From positions 62,001 through 126,000 of the forward strand of contig JALNXD010000001.1 in assembly GCA_023230565.1 (NCBI GenBank): DNA of 64,000 nucleotides, read 5' to 3'. The notes under the pieces were generated by a model. The model did not search any database and was not told the origin of the DNA. It worked only from the letters and a program-made list of their open reading frames with translations. Of the stretch, positions 8,296-16,737 are shown piece after piece (position 1 is the stretch's first letter; every line of letters begins with the position of its first letter). Position numbers and translations under genes: made by a program. The DNA comes from Syntrophales bacterium (GTDB taxonomy: Bacteria > Desulfobacterota > Syntrophia > Syntrophales > UBA2210).

Positions 8296-9906
8296 CTAAT
8301 TCCGCTTGTTAATGTAATACTGCTGGCCGATACTCAAGATGTTATTAAATAACCAGTAAATGACCAGCCCTGACGGAAAATTCAAAAAGAGAAAAGTAAA
8401 TATCACAGGCATCCACAACATTATCTTTGCCTGCATCTCATTGCCTCCTGGCGCGGGACTCATTTTTTGCTGAAGAAACATTGTAGCACCCATAATAACC
8501 GGTGTCACATAGTAAGGATCTTTAGCGGAAAGATCTTGAATCCATAGGAAAAAAGGCGAGTGTCTCAGTTCGATCGAATAGAGCAGCGCTCTGTACAATC
8601 CAAAAAATACAGGAATCTGGATAAGCATTGGGAGACAACCACTCATAGGATTCACTTTGTGAGCCCGGTAAAGCGCCATCGTCTCTTGCTGGATCTTTGC
8701 CTTATCATCTTTATATTTTTCCCTTATTTTAAGCATCTCAGGCTGCAACTTCTGCATCCCTTTCATGGATCTGTAACTGATCGTTCCCAGGGGCCAGAAG
8801 ATGAGCTTAATCAGAATGGTCAAAATAATAATGGCAACCCCATAATTTCCAACAAAATTTTCTATGAAATTCAATGCTTTTAGAAGAGGAAGGGCAAGCC
8901 ACTTGATCCAGGAACCGAAGTTTATGGAATTTTCAAGCCCGACACCTTGCGCTTTAAGTTGATCATAATTTTTAGGACCAATATAAAGATCATACCGGAA
9001 AATCCCTGTCTGACCGGGAGGAATCAAATTCTTCTGTCCGCGCAGAGCCACGGAAACAACATTTCTTTCGTCTTTGGAAATTACAAGGTTGGTTAGCGAC
9101 GGTTTCTGGGATATCATTGAAGAGATAAAGTATTTACTTTCAAATCCGGCCCAAAGAACTCCCGGGCCAAAAAGCTTTGGCTCATCAAGCTTCTTTGCAT
9201 TTTCTGAAACAAAAGAATTTTTTTCAAACGCAACCGGCCCTTCATGACTATATCTATCGGTATTCGCGTCGGGATCGACATATTCATTCCACGCCACGCT
9301 AATTTCCTCGCTTATATGTGTATCCGACAGGTTATGTACTCTCACTTCCAGATCGAAAGAGTATGTATCCGGATAAAAGCTGTAAATTTTTTCTATTCTG
9401 ATTTTATCAGGATACGACCATGTAAAGACCAGATTTTTTTCCTGATCGTCATTCACAAGGACCAGTGAATCTTTATTTGCTTCATAAATTGCATCGGCCG
9501 GAATATCTATGTTTGAATCAGGGAATGTGACGGTAAGCGGATAGTTCATGTTTTTCCGTGAAGTTACCATTTCAATGGGAACAGAATCCTTTTCGAGATT
9601 CTCTCTGTACTTGTTAAGCTGAAATGCTTTCAGTGCACCTCCTTTCGTTGACAATACTGCATGAAAAAGAGGAGTGTGTACCTCTATGTCCCGGCCTGCT
9701 TTCGAGGCATCGTCTTCCTTAACCAGCTTTTTTTTCTCGGAAGATATGTCTGACTTTGCATCTATATCTTCTTGAGGTGAAACGGCAGTTTTTTCCTCAA
9801 CCCTTGCTGTGCCGGTGGATTGAGGTTCAGGTTTCATAAATAAAAACTGATAACCCATCACAAGAATAAGAGACAGAACGATCGCAAGAACCGTTTTCTT
9901 GTCCAT
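8296..9906 (-). CDS. yidC: Membrane protein insertase YidC
   Basis: Inner-membrane insertase acting with or without SecYEG. The 536-residue protein has the Gram-negative layout: one N-terminal membrane helix (TVLAIVLSLILVMGYQFLF), a large periplasmic beta-domain (about residues 55-320), then the conserved core of five helices beginning near NYGVAIIILTILIKLIFWPLG and including QEPMxxLYK-like QQETMALYRAHKVNPMSGC. A GGAGG ribosome site precedes the ATG at 9906. It sits between yidD and jag as expected. Confidence 0.97.
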   Translation of the reverse strand: MDKKTVLAIVLSLILVMGYQFLFMKPEPQSTGTARVEEKTAVSPQEDIDAKSDISSEKKKLVKEDDASKAGRDIEVHTPLFHAVLSTKGGALKAFQLNKYRENLEKDSVPIEMVTSRKNMNYPLTVTFPDSNIDIPADAIYEANKDSLVLVNDDQEKNLVFTWSYPDKIRIEKIYSFYPDTYSFDLEVRVHNLSDTHISEEISVAWNEYVDPDANTDRYSHEGPVAFEKNSFVSENAKKLDEPKLFGPGVLWAGFESKYFISSMISQKPSLTNLVISKDERNVVSVALRGQKNLIPPGQTGIFRYDLYIGPKNYDQLKAQGVGLENSINFGSWIKWLALPLLKALNFIENFVGNYGVAIIILTILIKLIFWPLGTISYRSMKGMQKLQPEMLKIREKYKDDKAKIQQETMALYRAHKVNPMSGCLPMLIQIPVFFGLYRALLYSIELRHSPFFLWIQDLSAKDPYYVTPVIMGATMFLQQKMSPAPGGNEMQAKIMLWMPVIFTFLFLNFPSGLVIYWLFNNILSIGQQYYINKRN

Positions 9907-9928
9907 TAATAACCTCCAAATTCAAATT

Positions 9929-10147
9929 CTACTCTACGGGATCAAAACCGCCAGAGCTGAAAGGATGGCACCGAAGAATACGCTTACACCCCATTATCAA
10001 CCCTTTCACGGGACCATAGCGCTTGATGGCAGACAGCGTATATTCGGAACATGTAGGATAAAAACGACAGGCAGGGGGAAATAACGGCGATACGCAAAGC
10101 TGATAAAACCTAATGATATAAATAAATATTTTTTCTATACCTTGCAT
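9929..10147 (-). CDS. yidD: Membrane protein insertion efficiency factor YidD
   Basis: Small protein (72 aa) with an amphipathic N-terminus that assists YidC-dependent insertion. The family fingerprint is clear: YQLCVSPLFPPACRFYPTCSEY, then the basic segment ending CHPFSSGGFDPV. It starts ten bases after the rnpA stop and ends 22 bp before yidC, the canonical order. Confidence 0.95.
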   Translation of the reverse strand: MQGIEKIFIYIIRFYQLCVSPLFPPACRFYPTCSEYTLSAIKRYGPVKGLIMGCKRILRCHPFSSGGFDPVE

Positions 10148-10156
10148 AATTGTACA

Positions 10157-10522
10157 TTATAGTTTTTCAAACATCACCTCAAGCTCGGAACAGACGTCTT
10201 TATAATCGAGCGACGATATAGTCTTTCTTGCTATGCACACGATGTCTGTCGAATGAGGCATTCGATCTTTGTTCAAACGAAAAAATTCCCTTACAAGACG
10301 TTTGATTCTATTGCGTTTTACCGAATTTCCCACCTTTTTACTTACCGTTACTCCAAGCCTGGTTATCCCCTCTTGATTAGGGCTCACTACTACGATAAAG
10401 CTTTTTGAGTGGAGTCTTGCACCACCCTGATACACAGCCTGGTAGTCGTTTCGTCTCCGGATTTTTTCTTTTTTCCCGAAAGATTCTTTTCCCATATTTA
10501 CAGGCGGATGAAGATGTATCAT
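10157..10522 (-). CDS. rnpA: Ribonuclease P protein component
   Basis: Protein subunit of RNase P, which with the catalytic RNA matures tRNA 5' ends. Family signature is the basic motif KRNRIKRLVREFFR, preceded by the FxVVVSPN-type strand and TRLGVTVSKKVGNSVKRN. The ATG at 10522 has GAGGCGGG upstream and lies 16 bp after rpmH. A later in-frame ATG at 10495 would match the usual N-terminus more closely but has no ribosome site. The product is 121 aa with the longer start. Confidence 0.95.
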   Translation of the reverse strand: MIHLHPPVNMGKESFGKKEKIRRRNDYQAVYQGGARLHSKSFIVVVSPNQEGITRLGVTVSKKVGNSVKRNRIKRLVREFFRLNKDRMPHSTDIVCIARKTISSLDYKDVCSELEVMFEKL

Positions 10523-10538
10523 ACTACCCGCCTCAGGG

Positions 10539-10676
10539 CTAAACGGTAAGTTTTTTACGCCCCTTTGCCCGTCTTCTGCTCAGTACTTGTCGCCCCCAGC
10601 GTGTTGACATCCTTGTCCGGAAGCCATGCTTCCGCTTCCTTTTCAGATTACTGACGGTTGTGATATTCTTTTTCAT
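10539..10676 (-). CDS. rpmH: 50S ribosomal protein bL34
   Basis: Basic 45-residue ribosomal protein. The sequence KRKRKHGFRTRMSTRWGRQ and the C-terminus RRRAKGRKKLTV are diagnostic. The start at 10676 is the ATG that gives a normal-length protein; the frame is open upstream but that part overlaps the promoter. The N-terminus MKKNITTVSN differs from the usual MKRTYQPSN. First gene of the cluster. dnaA, a frequent neighbour, is not in the window. Confidence 0.96.
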   Translation of the reverse strand: MKKNITTVSNLKRKRKHGFRTRMSTRWGRQVLSRRRAKGRKKLTV

Positions 10677-10706
10677 AATGTGGACTCCGAGTGAAATCAA
10701 AACGCG

Positions 10707-10735
10707 ATTCGACCATAAGATACTGAATTTGTCAA
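10707..10735 (-). promoter_or_regulatory. Sigma-70-type promoter for the rpmH operon
   Basis: On the minus strand a perfect TTGACA (10730-10735) is followed after 17 bases by TCGAAT (10707-10712, four of six consensus bases). The -10 box lies about 30 bases before the rpmH start codon. Spacing and position fit a housekeeping promoter driving rpmH, rnpA, yidD, yidC, jag and mnmE. Confidence 0.6.
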
Positions 10736-11120
10736 GAGTTATTATAGACCCGTTTTTTCTGAAGAATACCACTTACCACATCAAAAAAAAGAAATTGGAA
10801 AATTTCCTCCATACTCAAAATATTGCGAAAATATGAAATTTTGTTTTTCCATCCCTTCTTTTACACTTGCATGTCAATAAATGAAATTCTAGAATTGCAA
10901 AATTTATAAAAGACAGAAGGGTTGATGTTTAAAAGTCGATTAAGCTTTCTTCTTTGCAAGGCGGTGCATGAATACATTGCGCGAGCTTCACTTATTCTAG
11001 TGCCGGTGCGGCCCCGGCGGCATTAGGAGCAGTAATGCAGCATCATTTACTTTCTATTAAAGGCTTTTTGTAGGTATAGGAACTTTTTATGAGTTCGAAA
11101 CAATAGGATGATTTTTTATC
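10736..11120. other. Intergenic region between divergent rpmH and glycosyltransferase genes
   Basis: AT-rich stretch without a credible gene. It carries the upstream side of the rpmH promoter and a GC-rich hairpin at 11001-11019. The segment CATTGCGCGAGCTTCACTTA (10975-10994) resembles CATTGCGAGAGCCCTCACTTA at about 62344-62364. I see no convincing array of DnaA boxes, so an origin is not supported. Confidence 0.6.
11001..11019. repeat. GC-rich REP-like hairpin, copy A
   Basis: TGCCGGTGCGGCCCCGGCG forms a GCCGG/CCGGC stem. Nearly the same 19 bases occur at 41010-41028, and a related hairpin lies at 54489-54505, each outside a gene. Three similar GC-rich palindromes in otherwise AT-rich intergenic DNA suggest a dispersed repeat family. 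Confidence 0.5.
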
Positions 11121-11924
11121 ATGGAAAGAAAAATCCCCCTGTCGGTAGCTATCATTACAAAGAACGAGTCGGAGAACCTTCCGGAATGTCTGGCGACAGT
11201 AACGTTTGCTGATCAAGTCGTAATTGTCGATTCAGGAAGTACTGATAATACGAGAGAAATAGCATCGGAGCGAGGGTGTTCCGTCTTTATAGAACCTTGG
11301 AAGGGGTTCGGATTACAAAAGCAATCTGCTTTGGATAAATGCACAAATCCCTGGATACTTGTCCTGGATGCCGATGAACGTATTCCTGCAGGCACGGCTG
11401 GAGTAATAAAGGAAATCGTTGTGCAAAAAAAAGGATTAGCCAAAGGATACAGCTTCTGCAGGCGGAATTATTTCAAAGGGCGATGGATTCGGAGATTCGG
11501 ATGGTGGCCTGATCCTGTGATACGGCTTTTCCGGAATGGATATGGCCGTATTTCAAGTGTTACGGTTCATGAAGCTGTAGAAGTAAATGGACCGGTAAAG
11601 CGTCTGGATGCCATAATCGACCATTATACCGAAAGCAATCTGTCGCGCCTTCTTATGAAAATAGACCAATATTCGACACTTGGCGCCGAAGAAGCCTTGC
11701 GGGCAGGCAAAAGATCTTCGGTATATAACGCAAGCGTACGAGCTTTTCTGGTTTTTATGCAAAATTATATACTCAGAGGAGGGTTTCTCGAAGGAAGTCA
11801 GGGACTGACATTATCAATTACCGACTCGGTGAATAAATTTTTTAAGTACGCAAAGCTTGATGAATTGAAAAAAAATTCTGCATCTTGCCAAAAAAGTGCG
11901 TTAAATGAAAAGGTTTCAAACTAA
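11121..11924 (+). CDS. Family 2 glycosyltransferase, WaaE/LgtF-like
   Basis: Cytoplasmic GT-A glycosyltransferase of 267 residues. It starts with the nucleotide-sugar-binding strand LSVAIITKNESENLPECL, has DSGSTDNT and the metal-binding motif VLDADERI, followed by the WaaE/LgtF-type region FKGRWIRRFGWWPDPVIRLFR. Relatives add a glucose to a heptose of the LPS inner core. It is the first of five plus-strand glycosyltransferase genes, and overlaps the next gene by 20 bp. The role in LPS core assembly is inferred from family and from the many LPS genes on the opposite strand. Confidence 0.85.
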   Translation: MERKIPLSVAIITKNESENLPECLATVTFADQVVIVDSGSTDNTREIASERGCSVFIEPWKGFGLQKQSALDKCTNPWILVLDADERIPAGTAGVIKEIVVQKKGLAKGYSFCRRNYFKGRWIRRFGWWPDPVIRLFRNGYGRISSVTVHEAVEVNGPVKRLDAIIDHYTESNLSRLLMKIDQYSTLGAEEALRAGKRSSVYNASVRAFLVFMQNYILRGGFLEGSQGLTLSITDSVNKFFKYAKLDELKKNSASCQKSALNEKVSN

Positions 11925-13128
11925 AAGCAATACAATGAAACAAAATCGTACCCCCTCAAGATTGCTGGTTTTCGAAAATAGAATGGAAGGTCATCATCTT
12001 CACTGGCTGCGTTTCATAACCGAAGATTTTCTCAGTGCGGGAAAAGAATTGACTCTGGCCGTGGATATCGCTTCTTGCAGAAAAAACTATTCCTCCAGCC
12101 GGTTGATGGATATCATGGACAGTGTCACGATCATGCCGGTTTTCGATTCGAAGAGAACAGCCAGATACAAAAATATTATGCATGATGTGGCATATTGTAT
12201 GGCAAAAAGCGATGCCGAAGAGGTATTTATTAACAATTTGGATGAAATGGCATCTCGATGTTTCAGAAATGCCGCTTTTGGGATGTATCCTCCAGGCAAC
12301 CTGAAAGGAAAGATATCCGGTGTCTACTTCCGCCCGCGATTTCTGAACGGCAATTCCTGGCATCCGGGAAACTTCCTCAAAAATGCGGGATTTAAGAGGC
12401 TTTTGCGAGGAGGATGGTTTAACAAGATCTTTTTTTTGGATGAACACCTTGTTTCTATAGCAAAAAGAAAATATGCACACCGGAAATTCTATTTTCTTCC
12501 CGATCCCTGGGACGCGGTTTTTCCCTATACATCGGAAGAGGCAAAAAAAAAGCTGGGTATCCCGTATGATCGATTTGTTTTTCTCTGTTACGGAGTGAAA
12601 GACAGAAGAAAAGGACTGCATCTTGCAGTGAAGGCAGCAAAGGAATTGCCCCGCGATTCTCGAATCTATCTCCTGTGCGCAGGTAATATTTCACCAGAAG
12701 GGAAAACAGGCAAAGATTTGAAAATACTTCAAAATAATGGCAAGGCTAAGATCATTGACCGTTATATCAGCGACTTTGAGCAGAGTCTCTGTTTCTGCGC
12801 CTGTGATGCAGTACTGCTTCCATATATTCGCCATTTCGGATCAAGTGGTGTTTTGTCACTCGCGGCAGCGGCCGCAAAACCTGTTATCGCTTCCGACGAA
12901 AACCTTCTTGCAAGGCGTATACGGCAGCATAATCTGGGGATGCTCTTTCGGCCGTGCGATACAAGAGATCTTCTGAAAAAAATGAATGAGGCTTCAGAAC
13001 TAACCGAATCAGCAATCAAAAGTATAAAATTATCGGCTTCTTCTTATGCCGGTCAATGTTCTCGCGATGCCTTCAGGGCAGCCTTATTATCACCTTATAC
13101 ATCGCTGCACGCCGCCAGGGACAAATGA
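11905..13128 (+). CDS. Glycosyltransferase, GT-B fold (family 4-like)
   Basis: A 407-residue protein with a GT-B C-terminal half: GVKDRRKGLHLAVKAAKELP (acceptor/donor hinge), CDAVLLPYIRHFGSSGVLSLAAAA and PVIASDENLLARRI, which resembles the sugar-nucleotide-binding region of family 4 enzymes. The N-terminal half is less recognisable (FENRMEGHHLHWL). No clear ribosome site precedes ATG 11905; the in-frame ATG at 11935 is an alternative, and coupling to the overlapping upstream gene is likely. Sugar and acceptor are unknown. The next gene starts four bases after its stop. Confidence 0.75.
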   Translation: MKRFQTKSNTMKQNRTPSRLLVFENRMEGHHLHWLRFITEDFLSAGKELTLAVDIASCRKNYSSSRLMDIMDSVTIMPVFDSKRTARYKNIMHDVAYCMAKSDAEEVFINNLDEMASRCFRNAAFGMYPPGNLKGKISGVYFRPRFLNGNSWHPGNFLKNAGFKRLLRGGWFNKIFFLDEHLVSIAKRKYAHRKFYFLPDPWDAVFPYTSEEAKKKLGIPYDRFVFLCYGVKDRRKGLHLAVKAAKELPRDSRIYLLCAGNISPEGKTGKDLKILQNNGKAKIIDRYISDFEQSLCFCACDAVLLPYIRHFGSSGVLSLAAAAAKPVIASDENLLARRIRQHNLGMLFRPCDTRDLLKKMNEASELTESAIKSIKLSASSYAGQCSRDAFRAALLSPYTSLHAARDK

Positions 13129-13132
13129 GAAC

Positions 13133-14353
13133 ATGCCCATAGAAAAAAGTAACTGCACTATACCGGTAAAAAGTAAACGATTGGCAACATCATTTCGAAC
13201 AATCGCAGTAGTTGTTCCTAAATACGGTTTGATCGGCGGAGGAGAAAAGTTCGTTCTTGAACTGACGGAAAGAATCGCCGCCTGTGAACGGTATCACGTT
13301 CATGTCTTTGCAAATCAATGGAAAAAAAGATCGGATAAGATTACCTTCCATAAAGTTCCGATAATTACTTTTCCCAAATTCTTGACAACAGTAAGTTTTG
13401 CCTGGTTTGTAAAGAAAAAGATGCAAAAGATCAATTTTGACCTGATTCATACTCATGAAAGAATTTTTGATGCCGATATTTGTACTTTGCATAGTGTTCC
13501 CCATTTCTTCTGGGTCTCGGAAATCAGAAAGAAAAGAAAAAGTCTTTTCGATTACAGCACTATATGGGTAGAAAGGCGATTCATAGAAAGAGGCACATGC
13601 AAAATGTTTCTTCCTGTATCGAGCATCACAGAAAAAAGATTTCTACAAGAATTTTCAATTAGCCGAAACAATATCAGAACAATACATCCAGGGGTCGATT
13701 TCGATCGATTCGAAACCCTCGAACGAAGTCAATGCCGGTGTTCTGTAAGACAAAGGTACGGTCTATCCGGATCCGATATCGTGATGCTGTTCGTAGGCAT
13801 GAACTTCGAGCTAAAAGGCCTTGATACTCTCATTGCTGCAATTAGTTCTGCAAAGCGCGACAATGCTCACAAGACTCTTAAACTGCTCGTAGCGGGGAAA
13901 GGAAACGAGAAGAAATACCGCAAAATTTCAGAAAAATTCGGTATTGCAGAAGACGTAATTTTTGCCGGCCTTGTGGAAAAAAATATAGAGGAACTATATC
14001 TCGCCTCAGATATGTTTTCAATGCTCTCACGATTCGATACTTTCGGAATGACAGCTCTTGAAGCCATGGCCGCCTCTTTACCGGTCATAATAAGCAATAA
14101 TGTGGGGGCAAAAGATCTCATCAAAGATAATTATAACGGTTTTGTTGTCGACCTGCAGGAAGTTGACGCAATCGGAAAAAAAATTGGAATCCTGCTTAAT
14201 GATAATGTAAGAGAGAGGATGGCTGAAGAGGCAAAGAAAACAGCAAGAGAGAATACGTGGGACCAGATGGCAGGAAAAGTTCTTGCTGTCTATGATCAAA
14301 TGCTTGGGCTGCAATCTGATGATTCTGAAAAAGAAAACCATCTCAAAAGATAA
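13133..14353 (+). CDS. Family 4 glycosyltransferase, WaaG-like
   Basis: GT-B glycosyltransferase of 406 residues resembling the LPS core enzymes WaaG/RfaG. Features are the N-terminal glycine loop YGLIGGGEKFVLEL, the donor strand IVMLFVGMNFELKGLDTLI, KLLVAGKGN, and the family motif SRFDTFGMTALEAMAASLPV with the conserved glutamate. ATG 13133 was preferred because the upstream gene stops four bases earlier. The 3' end overlaps the following heptosyltransferase-like gene by 35 bp. Probably transfers a hexose to inner-core heptose; specificity is not readable. Confidence 0.82.
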   Translation: MPIEKSNCTIPVKSKRLATSFRTIAVVVPKYGLIGGGEKFVLELTERIAACERYHVHVFANQWKKRSDKITFHKVPIITFPKFLTTVSFAWFVKKKMQKINFDLIHTHERIFDADICTLHSVPHFFWVSEIRKKRKSLFDYSTIWVERRFIERGTCKMFLPVSSITEKRFLQEFSISRNNIRTIHPGVDFDRFETLERSQCRCSVRQRYGLSGSDIVMLFVGMNFELKGLDTLIAAISSAKRDNAHKTLKLLVAGKGNEKKYRKISEKFGIAEDVIFAGLVEKNIEELYLASDMFSMLSRFDTFGMTALEAMAASLPVIISNNVGAKDLIKDNYNGFVVDLQEVDAIGKKIGILLNDNVRERMAEEAKKTARENTWDQMAGKVLAVYDQMLGLQSDDSEKENHLKR

Positions 14354-15398
14354 AATCAGAAACATTCTTTTGATACAGCTCGGAGATATCGGAGATGTTG
14401 TCCTCACCTTTCCGGCAATCCGGGCACTTAAACAAAATTTTCCACATGCGAAAATTGTGGTTGCGGTGAGAGAAAAAGCAAGAGAACTGATTGAGGATTG
14501 CCGGTGGGCTGATGGAGTCATATCGGTAATTAAAGAAAAAAGAACTATTCCGGAAGAGCTTTTTTATCACTTTCGATTCTTTATGGTAGTGCGTAGATAT
14601 CATTTCAATCTTGCAGCAGATATGAAAATGGGGGATCGCGGCGCCATTCTCGCACTTTGCTCGGGCGCGAGCCAGAGAGTAGGTTTTTTTGCACATGACG
14701 GAATGCTTTGGCGCAACAGAGTTTTCAATCGTCTCGTTCTCGATGAAGGCTATCCTGGACGTCATATGGCTCAATATTATTTGAGCCTGATGGCTTCTTA
14801 CGGGATCACAACATCTGATATCTGGCCCGAACATATTATTCCTGAAAAAAGAATGACACAGGCGAGAAAGCTTCTCGCAGATGAGGGGGTCCCCTCGGAC
14901 AGGCCGATGATAGCTCTTCAGCCTTTCTCATTGTGGAAATATAAAGAATGGGGAATAGAGAAATATATCAAGCTCATAGATTGGCTTGTGGATACCTGCC
15001 ACGTGTCAGCAATCATTACAGGTTCTCATGAAGAGCGCAGACAGGCCGAAAAGATAACCGATACATGCAAGGGGCACGTATACAATCTGGCAGGGAAAAC
15101 ATCGATAGGTGTATTGCCTGCCCTTTTCAGGAAATGTAAAATGTTTATAGGAGTGGATAGTGCAGGCATGCACATAGCAGCTGCGATTGGCCTTCCCACA
15201 GTAAGTATCTTCGGACCTTCTTCAACAGATGATTGGGCACCCAGAGGGAAACAGCATCGATTCGTCTGTAAAAATTTCTCTTGTGTCCCCTGTAAAAATA
15301 AGGGATGTAATGACAGCGGAATAAGTCGATGCCTCAATGAATTGACATTGGAAGAAGTCCAAAAAGCCTTGGAAGATCATATGAAATTATTTCCATAA
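14319..15398 (+). CDS. Family 9 glycosyltransferase (heptosyltransferase-like)
   Basis: ADP-heptose:LPS heptosyltransferase-type protein (359 aa). It has the N-terminal motif NILLIQLGDIGDVVLTFPAI and the C-terminal donor motif GVDSAGMHIAAAIGLPTVS followed by FGPSSTDDWAP. ATG 14319 keeps the normal N-terminus; a TTG start 12 codons earlier is possible, and both lie inside the previous gene, so translational coupling is expected. It is the third GT9 gene in the window besides waaC and waaF, which suggests a core with three heptoses or another sugar. A Cys-rich tail (SCVPCKNKGCNDSG) is also seen in other family members. Confidence 0.85.
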   Translation: MILKKKTISKDKIRNILLIQLGDIGDVVLTFPAIRALKQNFPHAKIVVAVREKARELIEDCRWADGVISVIKEKRTIPEELFYHFRFFMVVRRYHFNLAADMKMGDRGAILALCSGASQRVGFFAHDGMLWRNRVFNRLVLDEGYPGRHMAQYYLSLMASYGITTSDIWPEHIIPEKRMTQARKLLADEGVPSDRPMIALQPFSLWKYKEWGIEKYIKLIDWLVDTCHVSAIITGSHEERRQAEKITDTCKGHVYNLAGKTSIGVLPALFRKCKMFIGVDSAGMHIAAAIGLPTVSIFGPSSTDDWAPRGKQHRFVCKNFSCVPCKNKGCNDSGISRCLNELTLEEVQKALEDHMKLFP

Positions 15399-15431
15399 AG
15401 GCATGAAACATTTTTAGAGGAATCAGGTTAA

Positions 15432-16397
15432 ATGCTAACAGTGAGGATAGTAAAGGACTGGGATTGGCCTGATCTGATGCGCCAAACATCAAGGGAAGAA
15501 GGCATATGGCAACAGATTTATTTTACTGAAAAACCCTATGAGTGCGATTATGTAATAGTCCTTAACAATAGAATGAAAGTCCCCACAAAAGTCAGCTGTC
15601 CTCCGGCTAATATATGGGCTTTAATGCAGGAACCCTATCATAAAGGGTTTACTGATTGGATGATAGAAAACCATGCAGTGTTTTCAAAAGTTTTTACACA
15701 CTATCGGTACAAGTATAATGATTCCAGATATATTCCCTCTCAGCCTGCACTGCCGTGGCAAGTGAATAAAACCTATGATGAATTGAAGGTGAGCTCTATC
15801 CCTGAAAAATCGAAGCCTCTGTCATGGATTGTAGGTGACGCAATGGACCTTCCGGGGCATAAAAAGCGCCGTTTATTTTTGGAATATATCAGAAATAATC
15901 GCTTTTCCGATATAGATTTATATGGCAAAAAAATCAATTTTATTGAGGATAAGTGGAATGGCCTGGCTCCATACAATTATTCGCTGGCAGTCGAAAATAC
16001 CAGCGGGCCCGATTACTGGACCGAAAAATTAGCCGATTGCTTCCTCGCCTGGACAATTCCTTTTTATTACGGATGCACTAACCTGGAACACTATTTTCCA
16101 AAAGATTCCTTCATCCGGATCGACATCGAAAAACCCGAAGAGAGTCTCGCCCTTATCCAGCATGTTTTGAAGGAAGACATCTGGGAGCGCCGAATCCCAG
16201 CACTTAAAAAAGCACGGCAGCTGGTACTTGAACATTATCAGTTTTTTCCCTATATGGCGGGGTTGATCAGTCGCGAAAAAGCTGCAGACCCAGAGAGAAA
16301 GCATGTAATCATCCCGGCATACCGCAGAAGCCTCAAGGCAGCAGTGAATTATTTGATTTACAAGTTATATCATGCATGCACGTATCAGAAGAAATAA
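15432..16397 (+). CDS. Family 10 glycosyltransferase (alpha-1,3-fucosyltransferase-like)
   Basis: A 321-residue protein whose middle part carries the GT10 fingerprint: APYNYSLAVENTSGPDYWTEKL, then WTIPFYYGCTNLEHYFP and SFIRID, equivalent to the GDP-fucose-binding segment of fucosyltransferases. The N-terminal part is specific to bacterial relatives. ATG 15432 follows GAGGAATCAGG. Last of the plus-strand glycosyltransferase genes, converging on the Trm112-like gene. It probably decorates LPS or a surface glycan; no GDP-fucose synthesis genes are in the window, so the donor is uncertain. Confidence 0.8.
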   Translation: MLTVRIVKDWDWPDLMRQTSREEGIWQQIYFTEKPYECDYVIVLNNRMKVPTKVSCPPANIWALMQEPYHKGFTDWMIENHAVFSKVFTHYRYKYNDSRYIPSQPALPWQVNKTYDELKVSSIPEKSKPLSWIVGDAMDLPGHKKRRLFLEYIRNNRFSDIDLYGKKINFIEDKWNGLAPYNYSLAVENTSGPDYWTEKLADCFLAWTIPFYYGCTNLEHYFPKDSFIRIDIEKPEESLALIQHVLKEDIWERRIPALKKARQLVLEHYQFFPYMAGLISREKAADPERKHVIIPAYRRSLKAAVNYLIYKLYHACTYQKK

Positions 16398-16416
16398 TAA
16401 GATAATTCAAAAATAT

Positions 16417-16605
16417 TCAAGATGACTGACCGGTATCATCCAGAGGCCGTGCTTCATCGATAAGCATGATGGGGATATCATCTCTTATTTCATATAACAA
16501 ACGGCATTTTTTGCAAATGAGTCCATCTTTTTTGTCGTTCAGAATTAGCTCACCCTTGCATTTAGGACATACGAGTATATCGAGAAGTTCCTTTTTGATT
16601 GTCAT
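16417..16605 (-). CDS. Trm112-like zinc protein (YcaR family)
   Basis: Small 62-residue protein of the Trm112 family with one zinc ribbon: VCPKCKGELI and ICKKC. The ATG at 16605 is preceded by AAGGAG six bases away. In Gram-negatives such proteins are often encoded beside lpxK or other lipid A genes, and here it lies 130 bp downstream of waaC. The eukaryotic and archaeal homologue activates methyltransferases; the role in this bacterium is not known. Confidence 0.88.
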   Translation of the reverse strand: MTIKKELLDILVCPKCKGELILNDKKDGLICKKCRLLYEIRDDIPIMLIDEARPLDDTGQSS

Positions 16606-16737
16606 GCATTTCTCCTTTCTCACATGATTTTTTATTATCAAGCATATTTTTTTGGAATATGTGTTTCATACACAAAGTAAGTGCTGCCGGAAAATGAATG
16701 AGCTTTCGAATCATTCAGTCAAAATAATGTGCAGAAC

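Noticed and set aside
10736..11120. Chromosomal origin next to rpmH
   Set aside because: The rpmH cluster often lies near oriC, but dnaA and dnaN are absent and no cluster of DnaA boxes is evident.
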